DNA of 64,000 nucleotides, taken from positions 97,171-161,170 of the forward strand of contig JAGVSM010004576.1 in NCBI GenBank assembly GCA_022494885.1, written 5' to 3'. This DNA is from Micrasema longulum (Eukaryota > Arthropoda > Insecta > Trichoptera > Brachycentridae). The notes under the pieces were generated by a model. It was not told the DNA's origin. It saw only the letters and a list, made by a program, of their open reading frames with translations, and ran no database searches. How positions within the stretch are numbered: the stretch's first letter is position 1; every line of letters begins with the position of its first letter. Made by a program: the position numbers and the translations under genes. Positions 54,201-64,000 of the stretch are shown in pieces.

Positions 54201-57200
54201 AAGCGATAATGTGAAATTAATGAGAGCACCAAAGCTCTGTTCGATAAAATATTGGTACGTGAAAAACATGTTTTAATAATGTGAATCAAATGACATACGT
54301 GTTTCTTTATATTTATAACTAGCGGACCCGACAGACGTTGTCCTGCCCGAACGTTAGCAAAAGACTTTTCATTGATAAGTAGGTACCTAGATGCTTGTTT
54401 GTGATTAAATTCCAAAACTAAAAATTGACCATATTAAAAAAAATATTGAATTTAAGTAGGTACTTGTTTTTGGTTGAATTCCAAAACATAATATAAATAT
54501 GGCATTCTTTTTGCAAACGTCAAACTCCGGTCGTCGCACCAACAAAGGGGTGTAGTTATGTTAAAATACAATTTTGTAAAATGCATTAAATTTAATATTT
54601 TTTTAGTGTTACCAAAAATCCAATAAAAAGAAATAATGGGTAGAAATTTAAAGGAATTTAAGAAAAGAATCTGATTGAGATCCACAAAAAACAAATGCTG
54701 TTTGTAAACATTCAAAAACAAACTTTTTTTATACACAAAAAAACAATATCTTTCCATTTTTTTGCAAATGCATTCTCCTCGAACGCAACCCTGGTAGATC
54801 GATGAATAAAACATTTATGTTCCTAACTTATTTATTACATATTCGGTTGAAGATTTTAATATTTACGAACACGCACAGCGCAAAGATCTATATTTTTCTG
54901 AAAACTGCACGTAAATCGGTTAGGCCGTTTGGGAGGAGTACGGTGACATCACACGTACAGAGGAATTATATATATATATAAATATAATGTAAATATGCAT
55001 TAAAATTGAGTTATTTTTAAAGCCCGTTGAGATTATGTAAAAATTATTTCCGATAAGTCATTATTAATTTTCCCCCATAAACGCAACAGATCCATAGTTG
55101 AACCAAAATAAAAATCCGTTTAAATAAGATGGCATTGATGAAAACAGGTTCTTGGGCACTCAAAAAATAACATTGTATCTTTCAACACTCAATACTAATA
55201 TAATTATTTACTTACTGAAGTATAATAAATAGACAAGCAAATATTGTGTTGCCCTCAACAATTCAAAATGTAGAGATAGCAAATAAGGATACACATGCGA
55301 GCATTCGTGTGAGAAAGATTTGGTAAGCTTTTTCAACAACATATGTAGTTTATGTGATACCCAAACCGCGATCTACTATCGAGAATAATAATTACACTTA
55401 TGACCAAAAGAATTCTTTGTTACTTACCTATTTCAAGATATTCATCAAACAGACCCCTTTCTGGCCATTCCTGGAGACGATAATCTTCAGTCCACTGATA
55501 TTTCTTTTCGAATGATAAGTTTTTAACAGACTGCAATAATTCAAATTATAAATCATTTTATCAAACGAAATTGAAAACGGATGTATTTTTTTTTGCTTTA
55601 TGATTGCTATATACATAAATCTATATGTCTGTGTCCGGGTGGATGAAGATCACAGTTCAGTGTGTAAAACAGAAGCAGAATTCTAGAAGAGCGCTCTCAA
55701 GTCGATAGCTACTCTCAAGTTAAAATCCTTAAAAAGGAAATCGAGTGGTGAAAAATCCACCACAATCAAAGTGATTAGCACGTTTGTTTACCATGCTCAA
55801 GGTTCTGGGTTCAATTTCTAAGGGGGAGTAACATAAAATATTTGTTAAGGTGGTTTTACACGGATTATCATTGAATTAATAATAGTCAATTTTGATCATA
55901 TATTATAATTCTATGCTCATCATCTTATCTTCCTGTAACACATGATTGAGAGATATTGCATGTATTTTTCCAATGAAGTGAGGGATACGCCTTCAGGTGC
56001 AGATTAAGGGTTAGTAATGGTAAAAATCCGTATTAAATTAGCTACCATATACGATTAAAAACTTATATACTTTTCATCAAAATTAATGAATTTTTAATAT
56101 CTTAAGTAAATGTTTTATGCTACTGAATATATGTGGGAAATTCATGAAAAAATAATACTTATTTCAATTATTACTACGTATTCTTGAAATTGGGTATTTT
56201 CATGGGGATTTCGCAGTACATGATAGGGAAATATCATCATATACACAATTTTTTGGATTATAAATGAAAAAAAAATGAAATACTGTAGTATAAAAAAAAA
56301 AAATTGTGTTTATTATTATGAAAAAAGTATATATGTTATTTAAATTTCGCGAAAACGGTTCAAGGCATTGGCCACGCCCCTAAAACGTCACGATTCGGTT
56401 AAATTTTGTTGTTTTTGTTTGTCCGTTTAAATTTAAATAAAACGTCGTCACGGACCTTGACGTTACAATTGTCAAGGCCAAACATGTCGCGTTTTCGTTG
56501 AGACGTCTCTTTTAACAATTTTAATTTAAAGATTGTGAATGTAAAGATTTTTCCACAATATCCATATTGATTTTGAAAATACAAGTAATTTTCAATCCAT
56601 TTTACATACTTTTATCGGTATTCGCAGCATCTGAGATTTCCTTATTATCATAATACGATTTGTTTATAATGTATCTATACCTCACTGGGAAATCTATTAA
56701 TGCATTTTACGTGTTAATTATTTTTTTTTAATCAGTTTTATTAGACTGTATAATTAATACACATGCACAAATAATACTCATAACTATACAGTCGTGAGGT
56801 TTTTGACATTTAAAAAATTCAGTTTTTCCTAATAAGAATAATATATTATAAATATTTAAAGCATTTACTTTGTGGTCTAACATTTTACAAACATTTGTGT
56901 ATACAAATATTTAATAACATTTCTTAAAGGAATAATAATTTTAAAACTTATGTTGAATCGATATTTTTTTAATGTCAATATTATTACGGATAAATCTAGT
57001 TAATTTTATTTGTTCCTTACTTGAAAAGACTTCAAAACTTTGAAAAGAGTCATCAAAAGGTTCTTTATAAAATGTAGGAGATACGAAAGAATCTTTCTTC
57101 CAACCATCGTTATAACTAATTGAATAAAAATTTCATGAAAACATCCCCCAGGGCTGCACTGAAAACATGAAATTCCGTTTTTATTATTGCTTACAAAAAT

Positions 57201-60200
57201 TTTGTAATACGAAATATTTTACGCAATATTTAAAACACAAAATATTCTATTTTTGAAAAATAATCAAAATACATTTTATTGACAAACTATTAAAAAAATG
57301 AAAAAATAATGATACGAGTACTAGCAATTTACCTCTTCTTGGCGGATACCAAATATTTTGTTGTAATTTGAAGGATGGCCCACAAATTTTCCTTTGAAGA
57401 AGGCAATGTAAAATATTGACGAGAAGTTGTTAACAAATTGAAACAAAAATATCTTCAATGTCAAACTGTCGTCAACTTCTGTTTGCGTCCTTAAAAGTTC
57501 TAGTTCCGTCAAATACCACGCAACTTTTCCGTAGACGAAATTGAGGATTGTAATTATTACTAAATTAAGGACCGCTGCACTAGCTGGGATGATCACATCC
57601 TTGTATACAATGTTTTCCTTTGAACCAAATATAATCTGAGATTTTGCCAAAGACATCCTGTAAAGAATTATGCCAAAAACAGCCGCAAAAGTCAACGCCA
57701 CCTGAAATTACAAAAATTCGGATTTTGTAAAATACTGCCCTATGCCCTTTTGGATACGAATAGGAGTATGATGAACAATCAAGTAACCGAGAAATACGTG
57801 ATTGGTCTTATTTAAAAAAAAAAACTTACACTTTATTTTTATGTACAAGACTGATGTTTTATGACAAACAAAGAATAGTGTATAAATTTCCCCTACAAAT
57901 AATAAACATGTCAGTATCAGTCAGCAAAATAAAAAGTCTTAACAGTATCCAGACAAACTATAAGGTATAAGCCGACTATTGACACTAAAGTCTTTACTGT
58001 TTTATTTTCTAAAGTAAGTACAAGTAACTTAATAAAATTAATGGATATTAGCTATTGTTTTTATTTATTAGAATAAATATTTTGTATTTTAATTACGTCT
58101 CTGTAATTTTTATATTTCTGTTTTGATCACATATTTAAAAAGGGTCATGAACCTGTTAGCTGTTCAAAACATTTATTTGGATGGTACAGTATACATAACT
58201 TTTGAAATAAATTGATATATTTTTCATTAAACAATTCCATCGAAACCCATGAAATATTATGTTATATGGTCCAGTTGAATTCAAAATCGTCTTTTTTCTT
58301 ATCATTTTTACCATTCAAGAAATTAAGAGCAATTCAGAGAAGTTTGTAGGCTGCCCCAAAAGTCTTTTTAAATATAGAGGTATGGCATAAACAATTCTGA
58401 TTTATGTTGATGTGTGTAGATTGGCGGGGTTTTTTTTTTCATCAGAGTTTAATAAAATCATCTGACCATGATGCAGTAATTAATAAAAGTATTATAAAAA
58501 TAAAATAAATAAAACAACTTTAATTAACACATTACAACAGAGATGAAGAACATTTAAGAGAAGGTTATATAGAAGTCTGGGCATCTACAGGGCTTATGAC
58601 CTGTCAATGGCTGGTTTAAGTGGCCACTTTATCCAGTATTTCCACCCAGTCTTTGTCTACAAAAATTTGGACAAACTCAAAATATTGTTGAGAAAACAAG
58701 TTTAGTTAAAAAAAAGGCGTAGCATACTGATAAAATAAAATAGAATAGAATTCATTAGTATAGCTTGATAAACAAGCTTGTATAGCTTTGAAACCGGTCG
58801 GTAGAGAAAATACAAAATAAGCGGTTAAAAACAAAATTGTTTTATTTTTTTATTATAATGAATAACCAAATATAAAATTTCTATTAAAATAAAAATATTA
58901 TTCTTGAATTTGTAAATAATTTATTATATTTTACTTAATTGTGTCAACCAGGATAAAAAGCAAGATGTGATATAAAAAAAACATGTATTAGTTACCAGAA
59001 ATAGTACTACTGTGTAGCTCAGTAGCATAAACGGCACCCTAACTCGCCAGAAGGATACGTCTGGTTCAAGTCTCTGGGTAACAACATTTAGTCTCTTCTT
59101 CTTGGAGTCCTTCAACTTGGCTAAATATTTCGGTCGAGGGTGTTCAGCTTCCAGATCAAAACCTGTAAGACCCCATTTATGGGCTATTTCTGCTGAATAC
59201 CGTTTCCACATTTCCAGATAAAGGGATCCTACAAGTGAAAATATTTTATTGATTGTTAAGAAATCAATTTGGCGAGGCTTAACACGTAAAGTTGAGTATG
59301 CTTAAGATTTAAAAAAAAATATCTTTTGCTGTATGATATTTTGCACTATTTTAGTTTCGAATTATACATACGTCGACCCATTTCAAGTTCTGTCGATAGT
59401 TAAGTGACCTTGTCGAAACCGGTAGATGCAAATCTCGATAATAAAAGCTGTTTTTACTATTTGAAAAACAAAAAAATGTAAAACATGTGAAATACATGAC
59501 ATTTAAAAATAATACCGCCATGTTAATCTGTCTTATATGTACGTCGTAGTAAAATATGTTGTTAGTTGTTGCATACCGATTGCCCCATATTACATATCTA
59601 ATTGATTTGTTCATTGGCAAGACAATCAGTCTTACGCCTTAGATACCTTTCATTAGAAATTGTAAAATATTTCATTAAAAAACATACTTTCAACACATAT
59701 TATATTTTAGTGTTTTAGATTTCGGAACCCATGATCCAAGGAACCGAATGCATTAATGCGGTTAACATTATTTAGCGTAAAAGCATAAGAGGCTTCAGTC
59801 TCCCGGAAACGTGATCTGTAACTAACCCCTCATTAGGGCAAACGATCAACAAAACTTTTTTTTTATATTTGCAAAAAAATGCGATTGCGACATCAAAAGC
59901 ATGTATGTGTTTTCTAGTATAGTAAAATACGGTTTTTTAAATATGGTATGAAGGTTATTGTACGTTGTTTATACGTTTGTAAGGCTTTCACACTCATGGA
60001 TGAACATATTAAGTTCTCCAAATCGCAAGCCATTTTCAGAAAGAGTGTCCAAGTTTGGATTTTGTCTTATGGAAGAGACCATTGCAGGAGACTGCTGCGA
60101 GATATTGCATAGATTTATATACTGCTAAGCGTGTTGTCCAGATGTTCATTGAAATATCTATGTTTATGTAATAATTTTGGATTTTTATTTTTGTTATTAT

Positions 60201-62234
60201 TTAATATGTACATGCTTCCACTCTCCATTACATTGTATCCCAACTCAACACAGGGCTCTCGGCCTCACAGAGTTTGGAATACGTTTAACAAAAATGCAAT
60301 TGTATTTGTATGAATAAATAAATAAATTTAAAATGTTTAAGAGTACGCAGAGAGTGGTGCAGTGTAAGTTTCACCGAGGAAATACCGATTTCAGTAATAT
60401 GCTTATTTTTTTAAAAATCTTGGCAGAATATTTATACTTTACCCCAAAGTGACATAAATACTGCAAAAGTAACAGTGTAGCTATTGTCAAACATGTATGT
60501 AAGTTTAGCTTGGATACAGGAGTCGTGTAGGTTCCAATAGTCGCATAGAACGTTACATTGGGGACACATTGTTATGTTCAGATTGGTGTCACAAATGTCG
60601 TTGCTGAAATAATAACAAAAAAATAAAATAATTCATTAATACGATATATACTGTAGCTTGACGGTCATTTTCCATTTTCAATATTTATGATTCGTATTTC
60701 TGCGCTTCATTTTTTCTAACAATTTTTGTAAGTCGAATGTTGTGTACAGGTATTGAATGATATTGACCCAAAAATGTTTTGTTTGGATTGTGGCCCTGCG
60801 AAAGTATTTCGGATTCCAGATCAGAGGTTTAAAATGGGCGTTACACACGACAGTTTGAATCCACCCGGCACGAAAAAATAACATAAGGAATTGATTTCTA
60901 TCATTTGGGAAAAATTTGTTAATTATTTCATAACCCATCCTAATTTTACTGTGCCGTGTGGATTTGAAAGATACTTGGAAGCGCAGATATGAAATGGACT
61001 ATACGATATCTGCGCTACCAAAACTTGATCACAATTTTCTAATATATTTTCAAAAATATTATTTTCAATACATTGACGATTATAGATATTTATTGTTTAT
61101 TTATTTTAAAGAAACAAACAGTCGACAGTGATATAGTAACATAAAAAAAAATACAGTTTAATGATAAACCAGCATAAGAATCATACATATTATTAAATTG
61201 TGTAACAACAAAAGGGTGTGTTTATGTGTATTTGTATAAGAGTAAGTGTAAATGTGTGTTTTCTGTGTATTAGTGTAGGAGTAAGTGATCAGGTGTGTGT
61301 AAGTGTGAGCATCATTAAATAGTAAGTGAGATCGTATCGCAGCCAGAAATGAACTTAGTCTTAATTTATTCTTAAATAAATTAAGGGGTATGTAAAATAT
61401 ATCTATGGATGGAAAAAAAGCATTATATTTAGAGCAAGAATGGTAGAGGAAAGAGTGTTGTGCACAGTTAGTACTACAGACTGGCAGATGGAACAAACAC
61501 TTATTTCTTGTCACGCGAAATTGAGATTAATTTTGGAGAGTAGGTTAAAAGAGTCTACTATATTATTTTATAATTTAGGTAAATAGCATAATTAAGATAC
61601 AGTATTTATATGTCCGACAATTTTTTTGTTAAAAGTAAATATATTAAGATTGGTTATATCGTAGGTATTTACTTTAAGTAAATTAGGTATCTACTGGCAA
61701 ATTAAGTAAAAACATAATAACTCTGCATAGTTTTAGTAGATTTTTTTATTCTAAATTAAACGAATAACCCGCTAAATACATCATTCTAATACTACAATAT
61801 AGCTTCTTTAAGTGTTTTCTCAGCATCGATAAGTGTTTAGAAATAAGACATCTTATTTTAAAATGGCTTTGCGTAAATTTCCGTATTTAGATTGAATAAT
61901 TCCATGACGCGGCGCTGTATGGAAAACAATATAAACAGCGGTTATTTTTATGTGTCCACAGCTTAAGTGCGGAAACATTTAGGAAACTATAATTTTCTCA
62001 CCTATAAGAGTTTTTATTGAGCGATGTTGCGCCAAATACGAAGCAAATTATACCGAAAATCGATGCAGGAATCAGCATGTGGGTGTAAAACCCAAACCAC
62101 GCAAAATAGAGAGCGAACTTTATTCCAAAATAATCTTTAACAATATCTATCGGTTGAAAATGCAGCCAATTCTTCATAGTTGCCCATGTCGAAATAAGCA
62201 AAGATCTCTTGGTTTCAGGATCAGAGTAACAGCC
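48126..62234 (-). CDS. anoctamin (TMEM16) family membrane protein, C-terminal 625 aa (5' end beyond the window)
   Basis: TMEM16 proteins are homodimeric calcium-activated chloride channels and/or phospholipid scramblases. Exons in order: 62234-62002, 60603-60443, 59228-58996, 57701-57333, 57158-57021, 55530-55428, 53990-53785, 51987-51820, 49934-49815, 48272-48126; frame and GT-AG signals agree at every junction. Landmarks: [20 protein letters not shown] (first TM), [78 protein letters not shown], the RAKDIG loop, [22 protein letters not shown] and a basic tail. The acidic ligands of TM7 (EYLE) and TM8 (E-x3-D) are kept, but the TM6 asparagine and glutamate positions appear to be Tyr and Phe. 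Closest in style to the ANO1-ANO7 group; the exact orthologue is not assigned. The N-terminal domain must lie to the right of the window. Confidence 0.94.
49330..49589 (+). mobile_element. SINE-A copy with 10-bp target duplication, inserted in SINE-C
   Basis: Full-length: TCCTCGTGGTGTAATGGTCA, GGGTTCGATTCCCGGCATGG, CTGGTACCTGAAGCGTAAGA and a (GAT)n end. Flanked by ATAGTAGTGT at 49320-49329 and 49590-49599. Confidence 0.75.
49600..49800 (+). mobile_element. SINE-C copy interrupted by SINE-A
   Basis: GGTTAAGACACTTGACTCAC, CCTGGGTCATGTGCTGTAAT, GGCTTTCTGGCCTGTTGTGG and an A-rich tail. Its first bases lie before 49330, on the other side of the SINE-A insertion. Confidence 0.6.
49815..49934 (-). 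CDS. anoctamin exon ([11 protein letters not shown] motif)
   Basis: 40 codons: [14 protein letters not shown], then [16 protein letters not shown], the near-invariant stretch leading into TM10. Acceptor GCTTCTAG|ATGTGC, donor TTTCAG|GTAATT. Confidence 0.94.
50386..50428 (-). ncRNA. hammerhead ribozyme motif, left arm of an M7 foldback
   Basis: On the minus strand: ACCAGT, CTGACGA, extra C, helix II GTCG/CAAC with one mismatch that looks like CpG decay, GAA, ACC.., triplet ATC, then ACTGGT. Helix I is a perfect 6 bp. It faces the copy at 50779-50821 in inverted orientation within the same element. Confidence 0.66.
50779..50821 (+). ncRNA. hammerhead ribozyme motif, right arm of an M7 foldback
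   Basis: ACCAGT, CTGACGA, extra T, a weakened helix II (GTCC/CGAA), GAA, AACCG.., triplet ATC, ACTGGT. The core and helix I are intact, but helix II has lost two pairs, so this copy may be inactive. Confidence 0.55.
51820..51987 (-). CDS. anoctamin exon (TM9 and extracellular loop)
   Basis: 56 codons: [20 protein letters not shown], then [16 protein letters not shown] with a sequon (NHS) and [12 protein letters not shown]. Acceptor TTTCCAG|GCTTTT, donor GCG|GTGAGA. Confidence 0.93.
52205..53060 (+). mobile_element. array of decayed LINE fragments
   Basis: 52205-52400 reads [14 protein letters not shown] and related frames (RTE-like). 52440-52770 reads [20 protein letters not shown] and [15 protein letters not shown] (Jockey/R1-like). 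52920-53030 reads [20 protein letters not shown] and [10 protein letters not shown]. Frames are broken throughout. Confidence 0.6.
53285..53418 (-). mobile_element. SINE-B copy
   Basis: Reverse-oriented copy ending CCAAGGGACCACGATCC, immediately followed by a SINE-A upstream module in the other direction. Confidence 0.55.
53428..53757 (+). mobile_element. SINE-A copy with upstream module
   Basis: Module at 53428-53530 (ACAGTTCTGTGTGTGAAATA, GACTCGATAGCTACTCTGGG), then the head CTTCGTAGTGTAGTGGTTCA with B box GGGTTCGATTCC, body, and a (GATGAT)n tail at about 53733-53750. It lies about 28 bp from the donor of the anoctamin exon at 53785. Confidence 0.7.
53785..53990 (-). CDS. anoctamin exon (TM8, E-x3-D calcium motif)
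   Basis: Encodes [40 protein letters not shown] and [16 protein letters not shown]. Glu440 and Asp444 of the visible fragment are the TM8 calcium ligands. Acceptor TTTTTTAG|TGTTGC, donor GTCAAT|GTAAGA. Confidence 0.93.
55428..55530 (-). CDS. anoctamin exon (EYLE calcium-site motif)
   Basis: Encodes [20 protein letters not shown] and [11 protein letters not shown]. The EYLE glutamates match the TM7 calcium ligands of ANO1. Acceptor TATTGCAG|TCTGTT, donor ATAG|GTAAGT. Confidence 0.93.
55655..56000 (+). mobile_element. SINE-A copy with upstream module
   Basis: Module at 55655-55752 (CACAGTTCAGTGTGTAAAAC, GTCGATAGCTACTCTCAAGT), head with GTTCTGGGTTCAATTTC, weak body. Confidence 0.55.
56345..56645 (+). 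repeat. M4 dispersed repeat
   Basis: Second copy of the repeat at 3165-3455, in an anoctamin intron. Confidence 0.6.
57021..57158 (-). CDS. anoctamin exon (TM6 region)
   Basis: 46 codons: [20 protein letters not shown], then [13 protein letters not shown] and a hydrophobic, basic remainder ending KSFQ. Acceptor GTTTTCAG|TGCAGC, donor TTTCAA|GTAAGG. The residues at the usual calcium-ligand positions of TM6 are aromatic here. Confidence 0.92.
57333..57701 (-). CDS. anoctamin exon (TM helices up to the EEC motif)
   Basis: 123 codons in phase 0, from [16 protein letters not shown] to FGIRQEE, including [20 protein letters not shown]. Acceptor AATTTCAG|GTGGCG, donor GAAGAG|GTAAAT. Confidence 0.94.
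58535..58705. repeat. M2 copy in an anoctamin intron
   Basis: ACAACAGAGATGAAGAACAT, GGGCTTATGACCTGTCAATG, TGGTTTAAGTGGCCACTTTA and TACAAAAATTTGGACAAACT match other M2 copies closely, so this is a fairly recent copy. Confidence 0.65.
58715..58815 (+). repeat. repeat with a hammerhead-like 3' half
   Basis: CTTGTATAGCTTTGAAACCG followed by GTCGGTAG. It matches 39320-39370 (CTTGTGTAGCTTTGACACCA, GTCGG). Possibly a third, degenerate relative of M1/M7. A similar GTCGAAACCGGTAGATG is at about 59413. Confidence 0.35.
58996..59228 (-). CDS. anoctamin exon (LEMWKR motif)
   Basis: Encodes [20 protein letters not shown] and the cytosolic link to [16 protein letters not shown]. Acceptor CTTGTAG|GATCCC, donor TTTCTG|GTAACT. 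Confidence 0.94.
59235..60440. other. anoctamin intron, mostly unassigned
   Basis: SINE-A fragment near 59610-59650 (minus). 59990-60330 ends in (AATA)n after CATTGTATCCCAACTCAACA and may be a retroelement 3' end. No exon. Confidence 0.3.
60443..60603 (-). CDS. anoctamin exon (extracellular cysteine-rich loop)
   Basis: Encodes [20 protein letters not shown] and [20 protein letters not shown], the cysteine-rich loop between TM1 and TM2, then the start of TM2 (FAVFMSLWG). It includes the glycosylation sequon NIT. Donor TTGGG|GTAAAG. Confidence 0.93.
61080..61550 (-). mobile_element. LINE C-terminal fragment
   Basis: [20 protein letters not shown] and [15 protein letters not shown] on the minus strand, then a CA/TG-rich stretch and an A-rich end at about 61080-61110. 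Similar ending to the LINE at 31386-32845. Confidence 0.65.
62002..62234 (-). CDS. anoctamin exon (first in window, TM1)
   Basis: Starts [20 protein letters not shown], contains [20 protein letters not shown] and the first transmembrane helix, and ends in SLNKNSY plus two bases. Acceptor TTTCCAG|GGCTGT, donor TATAG|GTGAGA. No earlier exon is recognisable before the LINE at 62.9 kb. Confidence 0.93.
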
Positions 62235-62769
62235 CTGGAAAGAAAACCGATTTTATTTCAGAAATGAAAACATTACTCATTGTATTATATCTGGTTAGTA
62301 TTCCATCTGAGAGGGGTGCAGTGTTATTATACAATGTTCATTAGTCCATGAAAATTTACCAGTCACTCACAACCTCTAAATTGTTTGCAGAATGACAGTT
62401 TTTCCTAGGATGCTATTGATCCGAAGCGAACTTGATACTTATTCCTCAGTGCCTATAATTGCAATTTAAAGATGCACTTTTTTAACTCTTTTTTGAACAG
62501 CCTCGCCACCAGAAAAATCGATGTAATTATAATTTCCATATTCGCATCATTGTATAAATTACGTTGTATTATTCAAATAACTCATTATTAGTTTTCAACA
62601 ATGGTTTCCAATACTGACAGTTCTATTTTGAGATTTTCGTGATCCGATCATCCATGTTTTACAAATTTTAATTTGATAATTTCATTACTCCATTTACGGA
62701 AGACAAAACTGACTGTAAATTTATGAGTAGACAAGTGACGTATTATAAAACGGAGGTGATTATTATTTA

Positions 62770-62864
62770 TATTTAAATCATTAACTTTGTGGTAAAACAT
62801 TTTAGTAAATGTTATTAAATATTTGTATATAACCACTTACCGTAAGTAGACATATAAAAGTCGG
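62770..62864. repeat. M1 fragment interrupted by an RTE-like LINE
   Basis: ACTTTGTGGTAAAACATTTT and TATATAACCACTTACC are M1 terminal sequence; the repeat resumes at 63971 after the LINE and runs off the window. Confidence 0.6.
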
Positions 62865-62877
62865 TAAGTGGTTATAT

Positions 62878-63970
62878 CATCATCATCATCATCATCAGCC
62901 GTCTCTTGTCCAATGTTGAACATAGGCCTCCCCCTTTAGTCTCCATATTTCCCTATCCTGAGACAACCGCATCCAACCACTTCCTGCAACTCGTCTTATG
63001 TCATCAGACCACCTTGTCTGAGGCCTGCCGACACTTCTTCTACCCGTTCTGGGTCGCCATTCCAGGACTTTTTGGTCCATCTAGAGTCTGTGATTCTGGC
63101 TATATGACCAGCCCAGCTCCATTTCTGGTTGGCAGCCCTATGGACTACATCGGTGATCTTTGTTCTCGCTCTAATCCATGTATTGGTTTTTCTGTCTCTC
63201 AACGAAATACCCAGCATTCTCCTTTCCATGGCTCTCTATGTCACTGATAATTTGTGTAAAAATTTTTTCGTGAACACAAAAGTTTCACAGCCATATGTCA
63301 GTACAGGGAGAACACAAGCATCAAAAAGTTTCTTCTTTAAGTAAATTAAATACTTCGGAGATTTTAGGATATATGAGAGCTTACCAAAGGCGGCCCATGC
63401 TAAACCTCGCCTGCTTTCTATTTCTACCTCTTGATTATCTTTACCGAGCTTTATTTCATGTCCTAAGTATATATATATCTATCAATCTTTTCAATTATTT
63501 CTCCATTTACTAAGATGTTACATGATTGGTTTGCATCACTCATTACTTTAGTTTTTGAAGCATTCATTTTCAAGCCTATTTTCAGGGATGCTGTATTAAC
63601 TTCGTTTATCATGTTTTCGAGTTCTTTCTCATCTTTAGCAAATGGGACTATATCATCTGCGAATCTGAGATTGCTAATGAGTTCGCCGTTGATGTTAATA
63701 CCCCTGTCGTTCCAGTCAAGAGTTTTGAAGACATCTTCCAGAGCTAGTGTAAATAATTTTGGGGATATTGTATCACCCTGTCTTACTCCTCTTCTTATGC
63801 GGAACTTTTCGCTTGGTTCATGGAGCTGTACAATAGAGGTGGCATTATTGTATATGTTTTTTAGGAGTTCTGAGTACCTGTGATCCTCTCTACAATTATC
63901 TAAACTTTTCATTACTGCCCATATCTCTACAGAATCAAAGGCTTTCTCAAAATCAATGAAGTTATATATA
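62878..63970 (-). mobile_element. RTE-like LINE, 5'-truncated, 13-bp target duplication
   Basis: Minus-strand reverse transcriptase from DFEKAFDSV through RRGVRQGDTISPKLFTLALE and LRFADDI to the C-terminal WSWAGHIARITDSRW and PRTGRRSVGRPQTRWSDDIR regions, with a few frameshifts. The 3' tail is (ATG)n, seen as (CAT)n at 62878-62897. Flanked by TAAGTGGTTATAT at 62865-62877 and 63971-63983. A young, dead-on-arrival copy. Confidence 0.9.
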
Positions 63971-64000
63971 TAAGTGGTTATATACAAATATTTATTAACA

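Noticed and set aside
63515..63883. 122-codon plus-strand frame
   Set aside because: Antisense shadow of the RTE-like reverse transcriptase.
1..64000. CRISPR arrays, bacterial operons or integrated prophage
   Set aside because: Introns, SINEs and LINEs show animal nuclear DNA; no spaced direct-repeat arrays were seen.

Overview
This is a single stretch of AT-rich, intron-rich animal nuclear DNA, almost certainly from an insect. The evidence is GT-AG introns, three animal gene families, tRNA-derived SINEs, RTE-like, Jockey-like and CR1/L2-like LINE fragments and a decayed mariner. The RTE-like open frames resemble copies common in Lepidoptera and other insects, but the sequence alone does not fix the order. 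Host coding sequence is only about 4.8 kb of the 64 kb; most of the rest is transposon-derived.

Layout. (1) 1-13 kb: repeats, with a promoter-like island at about 1.26-1.58 kb that may be the start of the first gene. (2) 13514-28522, plus strand: a complete seven-exon arylsulfatase B-like gene (653 aa) with signal peptide, sulfatase active site and an unusual C-terminal membrane anchor. (3) 29950-42224, minus strand: a complete six-exon HAD phosphatase of the phosphoglycolate/glycerol-3-phosphate phosphatase family (304 aa), tail-to-tail with the sulfatase. (4) 48126-62234, minus strand: the last ten exons (625 aa) of an anoctamin (TMEM16) whose N-terminal exons lie beyond the window. (5) 62865-63983: a precisely delimited, 5'-truncated RTE-like LINE with 13-bp target duplications. 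The three genes have no evident functional link; they are neighbours with repeat-filled introns.

The most interesting signal is in the repeats. Two families of inverted-repeat (foldback) elements, called M1 and M7 here, carry hammerhead ribozyme motifs. These have the CTGANGA and GAAA cores, a stable helix II, a very short helix III, a GTA, GTC or ATC cleavage triplet, and a closing helix I. The best copies are 17225-17266 (minus), 42642-42684 (plus), 50386-50428 (minus) and 50779-50821 (plus). Two elements are flanked by 13- and 14-bp direct repeats and have one shortened arm, which looks like target-primed retroposition rather than cut-and-paste transposition. This recalls the hammerheads of Penelope-like elements and animal retrozymes, but no matching reverse transcriptase is visible here.

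Other notable points: a foldback element and a LINE abut splice acceptors of the phosphatase gene, several nested insertions are visible, one SINE family has a conserved module upstream of its tRNA-like head, and the anoctamin seems to lack the two usual calcium ligands of TM6.
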